This document shows positions 25,729-34,083 of a stretch of 64,000 nt of DNA, one piece after another; positions within the stretch are counted from its first letter, which is position 1; the number at the start of each line of letters is the position of its first letter. This stretch comes from Brevibacillus_H ginsengisoli. GTDB lineage: Bacteria; Bacillota; Bacilli; Brevibacillales; Brevibacillaceae. The notes below the pieces were generated by a model. It was not told the DNA's origin. It searched no databases and worked only from the letters and a program-made list of their open reading frames with translations. The position numbers and the translations under genes are program-made. The stretch spans positions 62,001 through 126,000 of the forward strand of contig NZ_JBNJQR010000004.1 in assembly GCF_050113715.1 (NCBI RefSeq), written 5' to 3'.

Positions 25729-26517
25729 TCAGCGACACACTGTTAGACTGTAGATTTTATTCTCGATCAGCTCCGGCAGCAGATGGATTTGCTGAGCGCA
25801 AGACTCTAATGTAGACCCCGTCGTGTAAATGTCATCAAGGATTAGGATGGAAACAGGCCGTTTATTTCGGCTGATGGAACTGACTGTCGGGTGATGTAGC
25901 GCAAAAGCAGATTGCATACTCTTCATGCGGGCCAGCTTTCCTGTTTGTTTGCTTTGTTTAACCGTTTCCTTTTGCCGAACCAACAACGGTGCGGCTGGAA
26001 TTTGAAGCAGCTTACCTAATTGAATAGCGAATTGTTCCACCTGGTTAAAGCCGCGCTCTTCCAATCGGTTGGGATGCAAAGGAACCCAGGTCAGAAGCCC
26101 AATCCTCCATTGTGTGCAGTAACGATAATAGCTGCCGAGCATCAGCTTCATAAATAAACTGTGTAGCCGGAGTTCACCTCTGTATTTATACAGGGCCATG
26201 GCGTTTTTGGCCCAATCATTGTAGGTAAGCGCACTTCGGTTGTAAATAAGCGCCGTGTGATTCGATGGCTGACAATCGCGACAAAACGAACCGTTAAAAG
26301 AGCCTTCCTTCTTTCTCCCGCAATGCTCACAGATCTCTTCCCCGATCACTTCAATTTCGGTCAGACAAGTCTCGCAGATCGGTTCTTCCCTCAGGAGTCG
26401 ATACAGGATCGGGTAGAATTTTACAGGCGTCAATTGGGTGACGAGCTTTTGAATCGTTAGGTCTCTTTTGGCAGACTTGACGGAGCGATTGCATAATAAA
26501 CAAGCCAACTCGGCCAT
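25729..26517 (-). CDS. comFC: ComFC-type phosphoribosyltransferase-like competence protein
   Basis: ComFC is required for DNA uptake during transformation. The 262-residue protein begins with cysteine pairs (CLLCNRS, CETCLTEI, CEHCGRKKEG, FCRDCQ) that form zinc modules, then a phosphoribosyltransferase fold with the PRPP loop ILILDDIYTTGSTLESCAQQ at about 230-250. Its ATG overlaps the comFA stop by one base (TAATG), so the two are translationally coupled. comFB, which lies between them in B. subtilis, is absent. Confidence 0.93.
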   Translation of the reverse strand: MAELACLLCNRSVKSAKRDLTIQKLVTQLTPVKFYPILYRLLREEPICETCLTEIEVIGEEICEHCGRKKEGSFNGSFCRDCQPSNHTALIYNRSALTYNDWAKNAMALYKYRGELRLHSLFMKLMLGSYYRYCTQWRIGLLTWVPLHPNRLEERGFNQVEQFAIQLGKLLQIPAAPLLVRQKETVKQSKQTGKLARMKSMQSAFALHHPTVSSISRNKRPVSILILDDIYTTGSTLESCAQQIHLLPELIENKIYSLTVCR

Positions 26518-28466
26518 TATCCTCTCTCCTTGGACGCAAGCAATGGATTGCGACTGGCTAGATGATTCATTTGCTTGATCTGTTTTATCGCTTGGAGAGG
26601 TGACTTCGAGCGATCCTTCAGTACGAACAGGATCTTCCCATCAGGTGAATCTGCTGAGCGTCCAACTCTTCCTGCGATTTGTACCAGAGAAGCTTCATCG
26701 AACACCGATTCATCCGCTCCCAGTACGATGACGTCGCTGCGTGGAATGGTAACCCCTCGTTCCAAAATGGTGGTCGTCACTAACAGGCGGTATTTCCGCT
26801 TCCGAAACTCCAGTACTTTATCCTCTCTAAGTTCATCCGCAGCATGAACACCTTCCATGTGATTGGTGTACTCAGGGAACTGGATTCGAAAATACTGAAG
26901 TACAGGCTGAACGTCCGCTATTTTTGGGACAAAAACGAATACTTGGCGATTATCGGCTAATGACTGTGTAACAAGGTCATTCACTTCAACAATCCTTTGT
27001 TCTTGATGCAATTTCTGGTGCCAGCGAGGAGCGATCAATAAATGAGGGATCGGTAAAGGAAACCCATGATAACGCTGCGGAATCAGAACATGTGTCATGG
27101 AATGATGAGCATTCATAGCCGATCTCACCGGGACTAGCCTTTTGCGCAAATAAGTGGGCGGAGTGGCAGATAGGTATATGATATTTCCTCCTGGCTTGCG
27201 AGCGCGCTCGACTGCCCGATAGAGCATGACGTTGTTGTGGAAAGGAAACGCGTCTACCTCATCCACGATCACTAACTGAAACGAATGGTAGAATCTCATC
27301 GTTTGATGAGTCGTGGAAATAATGAATTGCCCTTCCTCCCATTTCTCCTTACTTGAACCGTAAGCCGCTCGAATGGTAACATCCGGGAAAACCTGGCGTA
27401 ATCTTGGCACTAACTCCAACACAACGTCCTTACGGGGAGTTGCCAGAAGTACTTTTCCACCCTTCATCAACACCTCGTTGACTGCCGGAAAAATCAATTC
27501 GGTCTTGCCCGCTCCGCACACAGCCCATATTAGAAAGGCGGAATCTACGGAGTCTTTAACAAAATTCAAAGCTCTTTGTGCGGCGTCCGCTTGAAGGGAG
27601 GAAAAGCTTCCGTTCCATTTGAGAAGACTATGTTCCATTGTTGGAATAGAGGATGGAAGGATGGCCACAGACTGATTTGCTGAGATAGATTGAGAGGTAG
27701 AATTCTGATTGCCTATTTGCTCATTTGGCAAGCAAATATAAGGCGTGCAGCAGCGGCTCCTGCCCATCGCTAAGCAGAGCGGACAGTAGGCACACGGCTG
27801 TCCGCAGCTTTGGCAAGCCATCATCATTACATCTTCGTGAGGGGCCCCGCATCGTTGACAGGTAAACAAGACCTTGTGACGCCACCAGCTTTTCTGTAAT
27901 TGAATGGTTATCCCCGGCTGCCAATCAGTCACACCTGTTAGCACCAGCCATTGAAGGCACGGGAAAAGTGTCTGTGTTGGTATTTGCGTCGAATACTCAA
28001 TCTCTTCAAGTAATAAAGAACGACCCGAAAGCGACTGCGCCAGCTTCATTGCTTGTGATCGTATGACCGCTGCAGTTTGTTTTTGGTCAGCAACATCATA
28101 ATCGGATCGCATATGTGGAAATTCATCGGATTCGTGAGGGTCGTTTAGAAAGTTGGGGTTATATAGTTCACTTGTAAACTTAAAGGCGTGACCATCAGGA
28201 AGCTGTCCATTTAGCTCTTTCAGATACTTTTGAAGGTGGATGTGGATTTGTGATCGTAATTGTTCGAATCTTAATTGGGTAGTCAGAAGCAATTGAACCT
28301 GTTGTCTAAGCGCAAAAATTAGCGCAAGCGACGTACTTCTCCCAAGAATATGAAGCTGACTTCCGTCATGTTGCTCCCAGAATGTCTGGTCGAGTGAAAA
28401 GCATGGGGTAATCAAAGCTTTATAGGCCGCTCGTGTCTCTTTCACGTATAGAATATACTCCCTCAT
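26517..28466 (-). CDS. comFA: ComFA DEAD-like DNA helicase of competence
   Basis: ComFA is an ATP-driven motor proposed to pull incoming single-stranded DNA into the cell. The 649-residue protein is clearly longer than the 463 residues of B. subtilis ComFA; the extra is mostly N-terminal (about 1-190). It has the family's cysteine zinc module (CQRCGAPHEDVMMMACQSCG, about 200-245), Walker A CGAGKTEL, DEVDAFP, SATPP, and helicase motif VI QIAGRVGRSADSP. ATG 28466 follows AGAGGTGG. It forms an operon with comFC. Confidence 0.94.
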   Translation of the reverse strand: MREYILYVKETRAAYKALITPCFSLDQTFWEQHDGSQLHILGRSTSLALIFALRQQVQLLLTTQLRFEQLRSQIHIHLQKYLKELNGQLPDGHAFKFTSELYNPNFLNDPHESDEFPHMRSDYDVADQKQTAAVIRSQAMKLAQSLSGRSLLLEEIEYSTQIPTQTLFPCLQWLVLTGVTDWQPGITIQLQKSWWRHKVLFTCQRCGAPHEDVMMMACQSCGQPCAYCPLCLAMGRSRCCTPYICLPNEQIGNQNSTSQSISANQSVAILPSSIPTMEHSLLKWNGSFSSLQADAAQRALNFVKDSVDSAFLIWAVCGAGKTELIFPAVNEVLMKGGKVLLATPRKDVVLELVPRLRQVFPDVTIRAAYGSSKEKWEEGQFIISTTHQTMRFYHSFQLVIVDEVDAFPFHNNVMLYRAVERARKPGGNIIYLSATPPTYLRKRLVPVRSAMNAHHSMTHVLIPQRYHGFPLPIPHLLIAPRWHQKLHQEQRIVEVNDLVTQSLADNRQVFVFVPKIADVQPVLQYFRIQFPEYTNHMEGVHAADELREDKVLEFRKRKYRLLVTTTILERGVTIPRSDVIVLGADESVFDEASLVQIAGRVGRSADSPDGKILFVLKDRSKSPLQAIKQIKQMNHLASRNPLLASKERG

Positions 28467-28596
28467 CAAACCACCTCTTATCGAAGGACTTATCCATTAT
28501 TGTGTGAAAAGACAGAGCGCCCCGCAAATAAAAGGAGAGCCTTTTTCAGGCCCTCCTTTCCGCGCTTATTGGGTTGATCTGGTTATTAAACCTATT

Positions 28597-28950
28597 TTAA
28601 TGGGACCGCAAATCAATTTGCACGATGTGTCTGTAAGTTGTCGATACGTCAGAATCCATCACATTCGTATATTGCCTTCTAAACAGTTGTGTGATTTGGA
28701 TCGTATCATCTGAAGAACCATAATCTACAAATGAAATCCTGATCGGCTTGCCCTCTACACAGGAACGAAACATCAATCGTCTTATCATTCCTTCTAATAC
28801 GTTCTCAGAGTTGTATACATGCACCTGGTAATGGGTAAATGAATTCTGAGGTTGGACGACGGAATGAAATGAAATCCGACTGACCAAGACTACCAAGAGG
28901 GCCGCAAACCCATACGACATGAGCACCAAAATCACAACATCACTTATCAT
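28597..28950 (-). CDS. Small membrane-anchored protein of unknown function
   Basis: I do not recognise this gene. ATG 28950 is chosen because GGAGGGG sits correctly before it; an ATG six bases upstream touches the Shine-Dalgarno. The 117-residue product has one N-terminal membrane span (VVILVLMSYGFAALLVVLVS) and a soluble remainder (THYQVHVYNSENVLEGMIRR ... GKPIRISFVDYGSSDDTIQI) that vaguely resembles the first strand-helix units of a glycosyltransferase fold. It occupies the place between comFA and degU where B. subtilis has degV/yviA. Confidence 0.6.
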   Translation of the reverse strand: MISDVVILVLMSYGFAALLVVLVSRISFHSVVQPQNSFTHYQVHVYNSENVLEGMIRRLMFRSCVEGKPIRISFVDYGSSDDTIQITQLFRRQYTNVMDSDVSTTYRHIVQIDLRSH

Positions 28951-29000
28951 GGTCATCCCCTCCTATTACAAGGGTATGCCCTATAGCTTGGAAATGGTAC

Positions 29001-29708
29001 TTACAGTTTCACCCAACCGTTTTTAATGGAGATGACAACTGCTTGGGTACGGTCTTGAACGTCAAGCTTTTGCAAGATGCTGCTCACGTGGTTTTTGACG
29101 GTTTTTTCACTGATGTAGAGTGAATCGCCGATAATGCGATTACTCTTCCCTTCAGCCATTAATTGCAGAACTTCACGTTCACGTCTGGTTAATGACTCAA
29201 TCGCACCTGAATTTAGAATAGTTGATTGGTCCAGAGAAATCGGCCTGTCATATTGCTCCTCTTGTTCACTCAAACGGCGGAATTCATCAATCAATTTACC
29301 GGTAACCTTCGGATGAATATAAGCTCCACCGCGCGCGACAACTTTTACAGCTTCCACAAGGTCAGCCGTATCCATTTCTTTTAGCAGATACCCGCTGGCG
29401 CCACAACGCAATGTCCGGTATACGTACCCCTCGTCGTCATGAATCGACAGAATGATTACTCTGGTTCTCGGGCTTACCGCGATTACTTCTTCTGCAGCGG
29501 TAGCACCGTTCACATTGGGCATATTTATATCCATCAGAACGATATCTGGCGTTAATTCTTCGGCCAATCGCGGCGCATCTTCTCCATCTTCACCTTCTCC
29601 TACAACGTTGAAGCCCTCTTCCATCTCGAGGATACGTTTAACACCTTCACGAAATAACTGATGATCATCTACTAATACGATTGAGATATCTTGTTTAAGC
29701 TTTGCCAT
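29001..29708 (-). CDS. degU: Response regulator DegU
   Basis: DegU controls exoenzymes, motility, competence and biofilm genes. The 235-residue protein has a receiver domain with acidic pocket VLVDDH and phospho-acceptor D60 in IVLMDINMPN, and a LuxR/NarL helix-turn-helix at the C-terminus (LTRREREVLQLMAEGKSNRI, then ISEKTVKNHVSSILQKL). It is 45 bases downstream of degS. In this region it could coordinate flagellin, protease and S-layer genes. Confidence 0.96.
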   Translation of the reverse strand: MAKLKQDISIVLVDDHQLFREGVKRILEMEEGFNVVGEGEDGEDAPRLAEELTPDIVLMDINMPNVNGATAAEEVIAVSPRTRVIILSIHDDEGYVYRTLRCGASGYLLKEMDTADLVEAVKVVARGGAYIHPKVTGKLIDEFRRLSEQEEQYDRPISLDQSTILNSGAIESLTRREREVLQLMAEGKSNRIIGDSLYISEKTVKNHVSSILQKLDVQDRTQAVVISIKNGWVKL

Positions 29709-29753
29709 ATTCTCTTCCTCCCCAAAATGTTACACGAACGAATCGTAATCTAT

Positions 29754-30896
29754 TTACGTTTTCATTGGAATTTGAAAAATGACGCGGGTTCCTTGCTTTG
29801 GAGCTGACACAATCTCCATTTTTCCTTGGAGCAATTGTGTCCGCTCATTCATCCCCATGAGTCCAAAGGAATTGCCTTTTCGCTTCACTTCATTCAGTAC
29901 AAAACCTACTCCATCGTCTTTTACCACGATAAAAACCATGTCCGGTTGAAATTCCAGCTTTACCTGAACCAATCTAGCATGGGAGTGCTTGGCGATATTA
30001 TTCAAACACTCTTGCACCAGCCTAAAGAGTGCTGCTTTAAATGAACTTTCCAACTCCATCTCTTTGCCGAATACGACAAGGTCGATGGTTAAGCTGGTTC
30101 TTTCTTCAAACTTTTGAATGTACTTTTGAACGGTTGGAACTAGTCCCAAGTCATCCAGCGCCATCGGACGCAAGTCAAAAATAATCCGGCGTACATCGGC
30201 CAAACTTGAGCGCACAATTTCTTTGAGATCTTGCAGCTCTGTTTTAGCTTCCTCGACGTGATTGCCAGCCAGCATCTTCTCGACGATTTCAGTCCGAAGA
30301 ACTACATTAGCCATTGATTGAGCTGGTCCATCGTGAATTTCGCGTGAAACCCGCTTCCGTTCCTCTTCTTGGGCTTGAATCACTCGAATTCCCATTAACT
30401 GATGCTGCTTGGCCGTTTCCAGGGCAAGCTCAATTTTGCTGAGATCACCAGACAGATAACCCATAACTACTCCCATTTGGGTAATCAATCCCTCTGCTTT
30501 AATCACAGTGGCATCAATATTGCGCAGCCTTCTCTCCAACTCGTCACGGCGACTTCTCAGATTCGCTTCTCTTTCACGAGTGATTGACAGATCAATTTGA
30601 TATTGGTTTGCTTCTTCATACGCGACTCGGATATCGTCTTCCGTGTACTGATTGAAATTACGACTGACCTGAGCCAATCTGCTACGCGTTTGACGATATT
30701 TAATTTCCAGCTTATCGACCTGATCAATCTCAACATTGATCGCTTTACGGACATCCGCTATTTCATGCTCCAGTGTCTTTTTCTCCAGACGAGCATTCTC
30801 GGCAATCTCAAAGATTTGTTCTTTACTCAGCTCAACGGCCTGAATCGTTTTGGATATGACTCCATCTAACAAACTTACATCCAGTTCATTTGGCAT
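29754..30896 (-). CDS. degS: Sensor histidine kinase DegS
   Basis: DegS is the soluble kinase/phosphatase of DegU. ATG 30896 is chosen because GAGAGGAA is correctly placed; the protein has 380 residues. It begins with a sensor domain and long coiled coil (about 1-170), then the HisKA_3 motif VSREIHDGPAQSMANVVLR with the phosphorylated histidine, and a HATPase_c domain (KDDGVGFVLNE, NSFGLMGMNERTQ). No transmembrane segment, as expected for DegS. The start lies just before the end of the upstream deacetylase gene. Confidence 0.96.
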   Translation of the reverse strand: MPNELDVSLLDGVISKTIQAVELSKEQIFEIAENARLEKKTLEHEIADVRKAINVEIDQVDKLEIKYRQTRSRLAQVSRNFNQYTEDDIRVAYEEANQYQIDLSITREREANLRSRRDELERRLRNIDATVIKAEGLITQMGVVMGYLSGDLSKIELALETAKQHQLMGIRVIQAQEEERKRVSREIHDGPAQSMANVVLRTEIVEKMLAGNHVEEAKTELQDLKEIVRSSLADVRRIIFDLRPMALDDLGLVPTVQKYIQKFEERTSLTIDLVVFGKEMELESSFKAALFRLVQECLNNIAKHSHARLVQVKLEFQPDMVFIVVKDDGVGFVLNEVKRKGNSFGLMGMNERTQLLQGKMEIVSAPKQGTRVIFQIPMKT

Positions 30897-30907
30897 AGAA
30901 GTTCCTC

Positions 30908-31918
30908 TCAATGTCCGGAATTGTTTTCCACGAAAATCTGCCTGAGTTTGTCCACATCCACATAATCAGACCCTACTCCAAAACGCGGAATATCATAAGG
31001 TTTGACCCCAGGCTTCACAACTCCCCGCCGTGAGTTAAATACATAATGGTAACCAGCATCTTTTGCTGTATCCAATACCTCCTGGTTGGTGAATCCGTGC
31101 GGCAACGATAGCGAAACAATCGGTTTATGTACCAGATCACTTAGAGCTACTCGGGACATAGTAAAATCGACATACAATCGATTACGATACGTATCATCAT
31201 CTTCTACATGTTTAATGTCTTCCATATAAACCGGGGCAGTGCCTGGTTCCAGCTCTCCCCAATCGTTTTTCTCAATGTGATCATGCAAGCTGTACGTGTG
31301 TGATCCCACTTCTACCAGACCTGATCCGATCATTTCTTGAACCTCTTCGGTCGTAAGAGGCGGTATCATGTTCGGGCGTTTCCGTTCGACGCTATCACGC
31401 AGTCTGCTTGCTATAACAAAATTGACTGACGGAAAATTGAACTCTTTTAAAATTGGATAAGCTTCTTTGTAAAAACTCTCATACCCATCATCAAATGTAA
31501 TTAACACGGCATTATTCGTGGACAATACCCCAGTATTAACAAATTGAAGAAATTCCGTTAACGATATGGGGTGAAGGTCGTTATCATGCAAAAACTTCAT
31601 ATGCTCGCTAAACAGCTCAGGAGTAAGTGTATACTCTTTATCCCCTGTGGGAGAGACATGGTGATACATGAGAACGACAACCTGGTTCTGATACCAGTTC
31701 ATCTTCGCAACCTGGGAATCGGATCGTGGCTCAGTTACATTGGACGGATCTGATTCTGCATTCCTATTGCTTGGTGTAATAGACGGTTTGGAAGGGGTAT
31801 TTTGTTGCAGAGTTTGCACATTTTCTGTATGTGTCGGTCCATTCAACAGCAAACCGCTAATGACAACAATGAGAAATACAAAGAAAAATGCAATCAAGAT
31901 TTGATGCCATCTTCTCAT
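30908..31918 (-). CDS. Polysaccharide deacetylase (NodB family), membrane-anchored
   Basis: Such enzymes remove acetyl groups from cell-wall or extracellular polysaccharides. The 336-residue protein has an N-terminal hydrophobic anchor (LIAFFFVFLIVVISGLLL), a Ser/Thr/Asn-rich stalk, and the NodB domain: VVLMYHHVSPTG, metal/catalytic AVLITFDDGYESF and VGSHTYSLHDH. The catalytic aspartates and histidines are intact. It is immediately upstream of degS (stop overlaps the degS leader), so the two are probably co-transcribed. The substrate is not known. Confidence 0.9.
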   Translation of the reverse strand: MRRWHQILIAFFFVFLIVVISGLLLNGPTHTENVQTLQQNTPSKPSITPSNRNAESDPSNVTEPRSDSQVAKMNWYQNQVVVLMYHHVSPTGDKEYTLTPELFSEHMKFLHDNDLHPISLTEFLQFVNTGVLSTNNAVLITFDDGYESFYKEAYPILKEFNFPSVNFVIASRLRDSVERKRPNMIPPLTTEEVQEMIGSGLVEVGSHTYSLHDHIEKNDWGELEPGTAPVYMEDIKHVEDDDTYRNRLYVDFTMSRVALSDLVHKPIVSLSLPHGFTNQEVLDTAKDAGYHYVFNSRRGVVKPGVKPYDIPRFGVGSDYVDVDKLRQIFVENNSGH

Positions 31919-32017
31919 GACGAAACCCCCAGTGTACTCCCTTACTCATTTCGACAAAGCCAATTATTCTCCTTTTTGTATTACAATCCAACAAAGGGCA
32001 ATATTGGGCATACATGT

Positions 32018-32048
32018 AAAAACGCCCAACCACGGAGGTTAGGCGTTT
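32018..32048 (-). terminator. Terminator of metK
   Basis: AAACGCCCAACC (32020-32031) pairs with GGTTAGGCGTTT (32037-32048) with one mismatch, followed by T-rich sequence on the minus strand. Confidence 0.75.
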
Positions 32049-32063
32049 GGCTTAAGTTTGTTC

Positions 32064-33275
32064 TTATTTTGCGAGATCAGCCGCGTCTTTTTTCAACGCA
32101 TCTGCTTTATCTGTACGCTCCCAAGGAACATTCAGATCGTTACGGCCAAAATGCCCATAAGCAGCAGTCTGTTTGTAAATTGGACGACGAAGATCCAATT
32201 GCTTAATAATACCAGCTGGGCGAAGATCGAAGTGCTTACGGATTAATGTAACCAAATCTTCTTCAGTCACTTTACCAGTACCGAATGTATCAACACTGAT
32301 GGAAACCGGTTGTGCTACACCAATTGCGTAGGCAACTTGAACTTCACATTTGTCTGCAAGACCCGCTGCTACGATGTTTTTCGCAACATAACGAGCCGCA
32401 TAAGCGCCAGAACGGTCAACTTTGGTTGGATCTTTACCGGAGAAAGCTCCGCCGCCGTGACGCGCATAACCACCATAGGTATCTACGATGATTTTACGGC
32501 CAGTCAGACCAGCATCCCCTTGTGGTCCACCGATAACGAAGCGACCAGTTGGGTTGATAAAGTATTTAGTTTCTCCATCCAGCAAGTTAGCTGGAACAAT
32601 TGGTTTGATAACGTGTTCCATCAAGTCAGCCTTAATTTGTTCCAAGGTAGCTTCAGGAGCATGTTGCGTGGAAATAACGATTGCGTCAATACGAACAGGC
32701 TTATCGCCATCGTATTCAACGGTAACTTGTGTTTTACCGTCTGGGCGCAGGTATTCCAATGTACCATTTTTGCGAACTTCAGTCAGACGACGAGCCAATT
32801 GGTGCGCCATGCTAATTGGAAGTGGCATCAATTCTGGAGTTTCGTTGCAAGCGAAACCAAACATTAAACCTTGGTCACCAGCACCGATCGCTTCGATTTC
32901 AGCGTCACTCATTTTACCTTCTTTTGCTTCCAACGCTTGGTCTACACCCAAAGCAATGTCCGCGGATTGTTCGCCAATTGCAAGAATTACCCCGCAAGTG
33001 TCAGCGTCAAATCCAAATTTTGCACGGTCATAACCAATTCCACGAATTGTGTCACGAACCAGTTTTTGCATATCAACATAGGTGCTGGTTGTGATTTCAC
33101 CAGCTACCAGAACTAAACCCGTTGTAACTGATGTTTCGCAAGCTACACGAGCATTAGGGTCTTTCGCTAAAATTGCGTCAAGAATTGAATCAGAAATTTG
33201 GTCGCAAATCTTGTCAGGATGTCCTTCTGTAACTGATTCAGAAGTGAACAAATGACGTCCTTTTTGTAGTGCCAT
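32064..33275 (-). CDS. metK: S-adenosylmethionine synthase
   Basis: MetK makes S-adenosylmethionine from ATP and methionine, the methyl donor that FliB-type methylases would use. The 403-residue protein has all family signatures: FTSESVTEGHPDKICDQISD at the N-terminus, GAGDQGLMFGFA, and GGGAFSGKDPTKVDRS. The start follows GAAGGAGGTAGG. Expression is under a SAM-I riboswitch directly upstream. It is a single-gene unit between the deacetylase and the surface-protein genes. Confidence 0.98.
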   Translation of the reverse strand: MALQKGRHLFTSESVTEGHPDKICDQISDSILDAILAKDPNARVACETSVTTGLVLVAGEITTSTYVDMQKLVRDTIRGIGYDRAKFGFDADTCGVILAIGEQSADIALGVDQALEAKEGKMSDAEIEAIGAGDQGLMFGFACNETPELMPLPISMAHQLARRLTEVRKNGTLEYLRPDGKTQVTVEYDGDKPVRIDAIVISTQHAPEATLEQIKADLMEHVIKPIVPANLLDGETKYFINPTGRFVIGGPQGDAGLTGRKIIVDTYGGYARHGGGAFSGKDPTKVDRSGAYAARYVAKNIVAAGLADKCEVQVAYAIGVAQPVSISVDTFGTGKVTEEDLVTLIRKHFDLRPAGIIKQLDLRRPIYKQTAAYGHFGRNDLNVPWERTDKADALKKDAADLAK

Positions 33276-33341
33276 GGGCCTACCTCCTTCGCTCTTCTCA
33301 AAGAATAGTGTGGGTAGCCGAACCAGGTTTCTTTCACGGCC

Positions 33342-33503
33342 AAAAAAAAACCTTTTCCCAGCTATTGAGGAAAAGGTGCTTTTTGTATGCGTTCCCTAAC
33401 CTCTTATCGGCCAGAATGGTATTGCCATCCTGCTGGTTAGCACCGCTTGAACGGTTGCCGGGCTTCATCGGGCCAGTCCCTCTTGCCTGCTCTGGATAAG
33501 AGT
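33342..33503 (-). promoter_or_regulatory. SAM-I (S-box) riboswitch of metK
   Basis: On the minus strand the aptamer (33503-33400) begins CTCTTATCCAGAGCAGGC, contains AGAGGGACTGGCCCGATGAA and GCCCGGCAACC, and closes with GATAAGAGG: all conserved S-box blocks. The expression platform is the hairpin CACCTTTTCC...GGAAAAGG followed by nine T (33378-33342), an intrinsic terminator. High SAM should terminate transcription before metK. Confidence 0.95.
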
Positions 33504-33519
33504 ATCCATTACGCACTAT

Positions 33520-33548
33520 AGAATAATATTTTTTGCATATGGTGTCAA
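33520..33548 (-). promoter_or_regulatory. Sigma-A promoter of metK
   Basis: TTGACA (33548-33543) and TATTCT (33525-33520) are separated by exactly 17 bases on the minus strand, just upstream of the riboswitch. Confidence 0.65.
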
Positions 33549-33597
33549 TGTCTAATGTGATTTTTTACAGAAGTTTTGTTCAGACTACAAATAGAAC

Positions 33598-34068
33598 CTA
33601 ACGAATCTCATATTTACCGCGGACCATGATGTATGCGGTGCCCTTATATCCCGGCTCCAGTCGAAGACCCCGATTGTCTGATCGAGCAATTAGCAATAAG
33701 TGGTTAGCGGAAACAGGTGCTCCCGCTTGCAAGTCAGCTCCTGCCGTAATATCGGTCAGCCCATCACCATTCACACCTGCAACCGAGACCACATTGCCAG
33801 TTCGAACGATAAATTCTGTGCCTTCAAACCCGTACAAAGTTTTGCCTGGCTTCAACTCGGCTACCACTAGCTTTGAACTAGTACTAGCGCCTGCACCCGA
33901 ACCACCGTTTCCAAGCGCTTGTTGAATTTTTTGGTCAACATAGCTTTTCGTAACAACAGGGTCATCAGCTGATCCAGGTGCGCCAGCGACGTCTGCCCAC
34001 ACCTGACTTGCAAAGATGCTGATGCCTACCAATGTGGCTATCGTAATTCGTTTGGTGTATACGTTCAT
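33598..34068 (-). CDS. Secreted protein of unknown function
   Basis: I do not recognise a functional domain. The 156-residue product has a signal peptide (MNVYTKRITIATLVGISIFA, cleavage after VWA), then GSADDPVVTKSYVDQKIQQ, a short motif often seen after the signal peptide of exported Bacillota proteins, then a beta-rich domain (LKPGKTLYGFEGTEFIVRTG). It starts 15 bases after the stop of the SLH protease, so the two form an operon. It might be a partner or chaperone of the protease; this is inference from position only. Confidence 0.75.
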   Translation of the reverse strand: MNVYTKRITIATLVGISIFASQVWADVAGAPGSADDPVVTKSYVDQKIQQALGNGGSGAGASTSSKLVVAELKPGKTLYGFEGTEFIVRTGNVVSVAGVNGDGLTDITAGADLQAGAPVSANHLLLIARSDNRGLRLEPGYKGTAYIMVRGKYEIR

Positions 34069-34083
34069 GTGTGTTTCCCCTTC

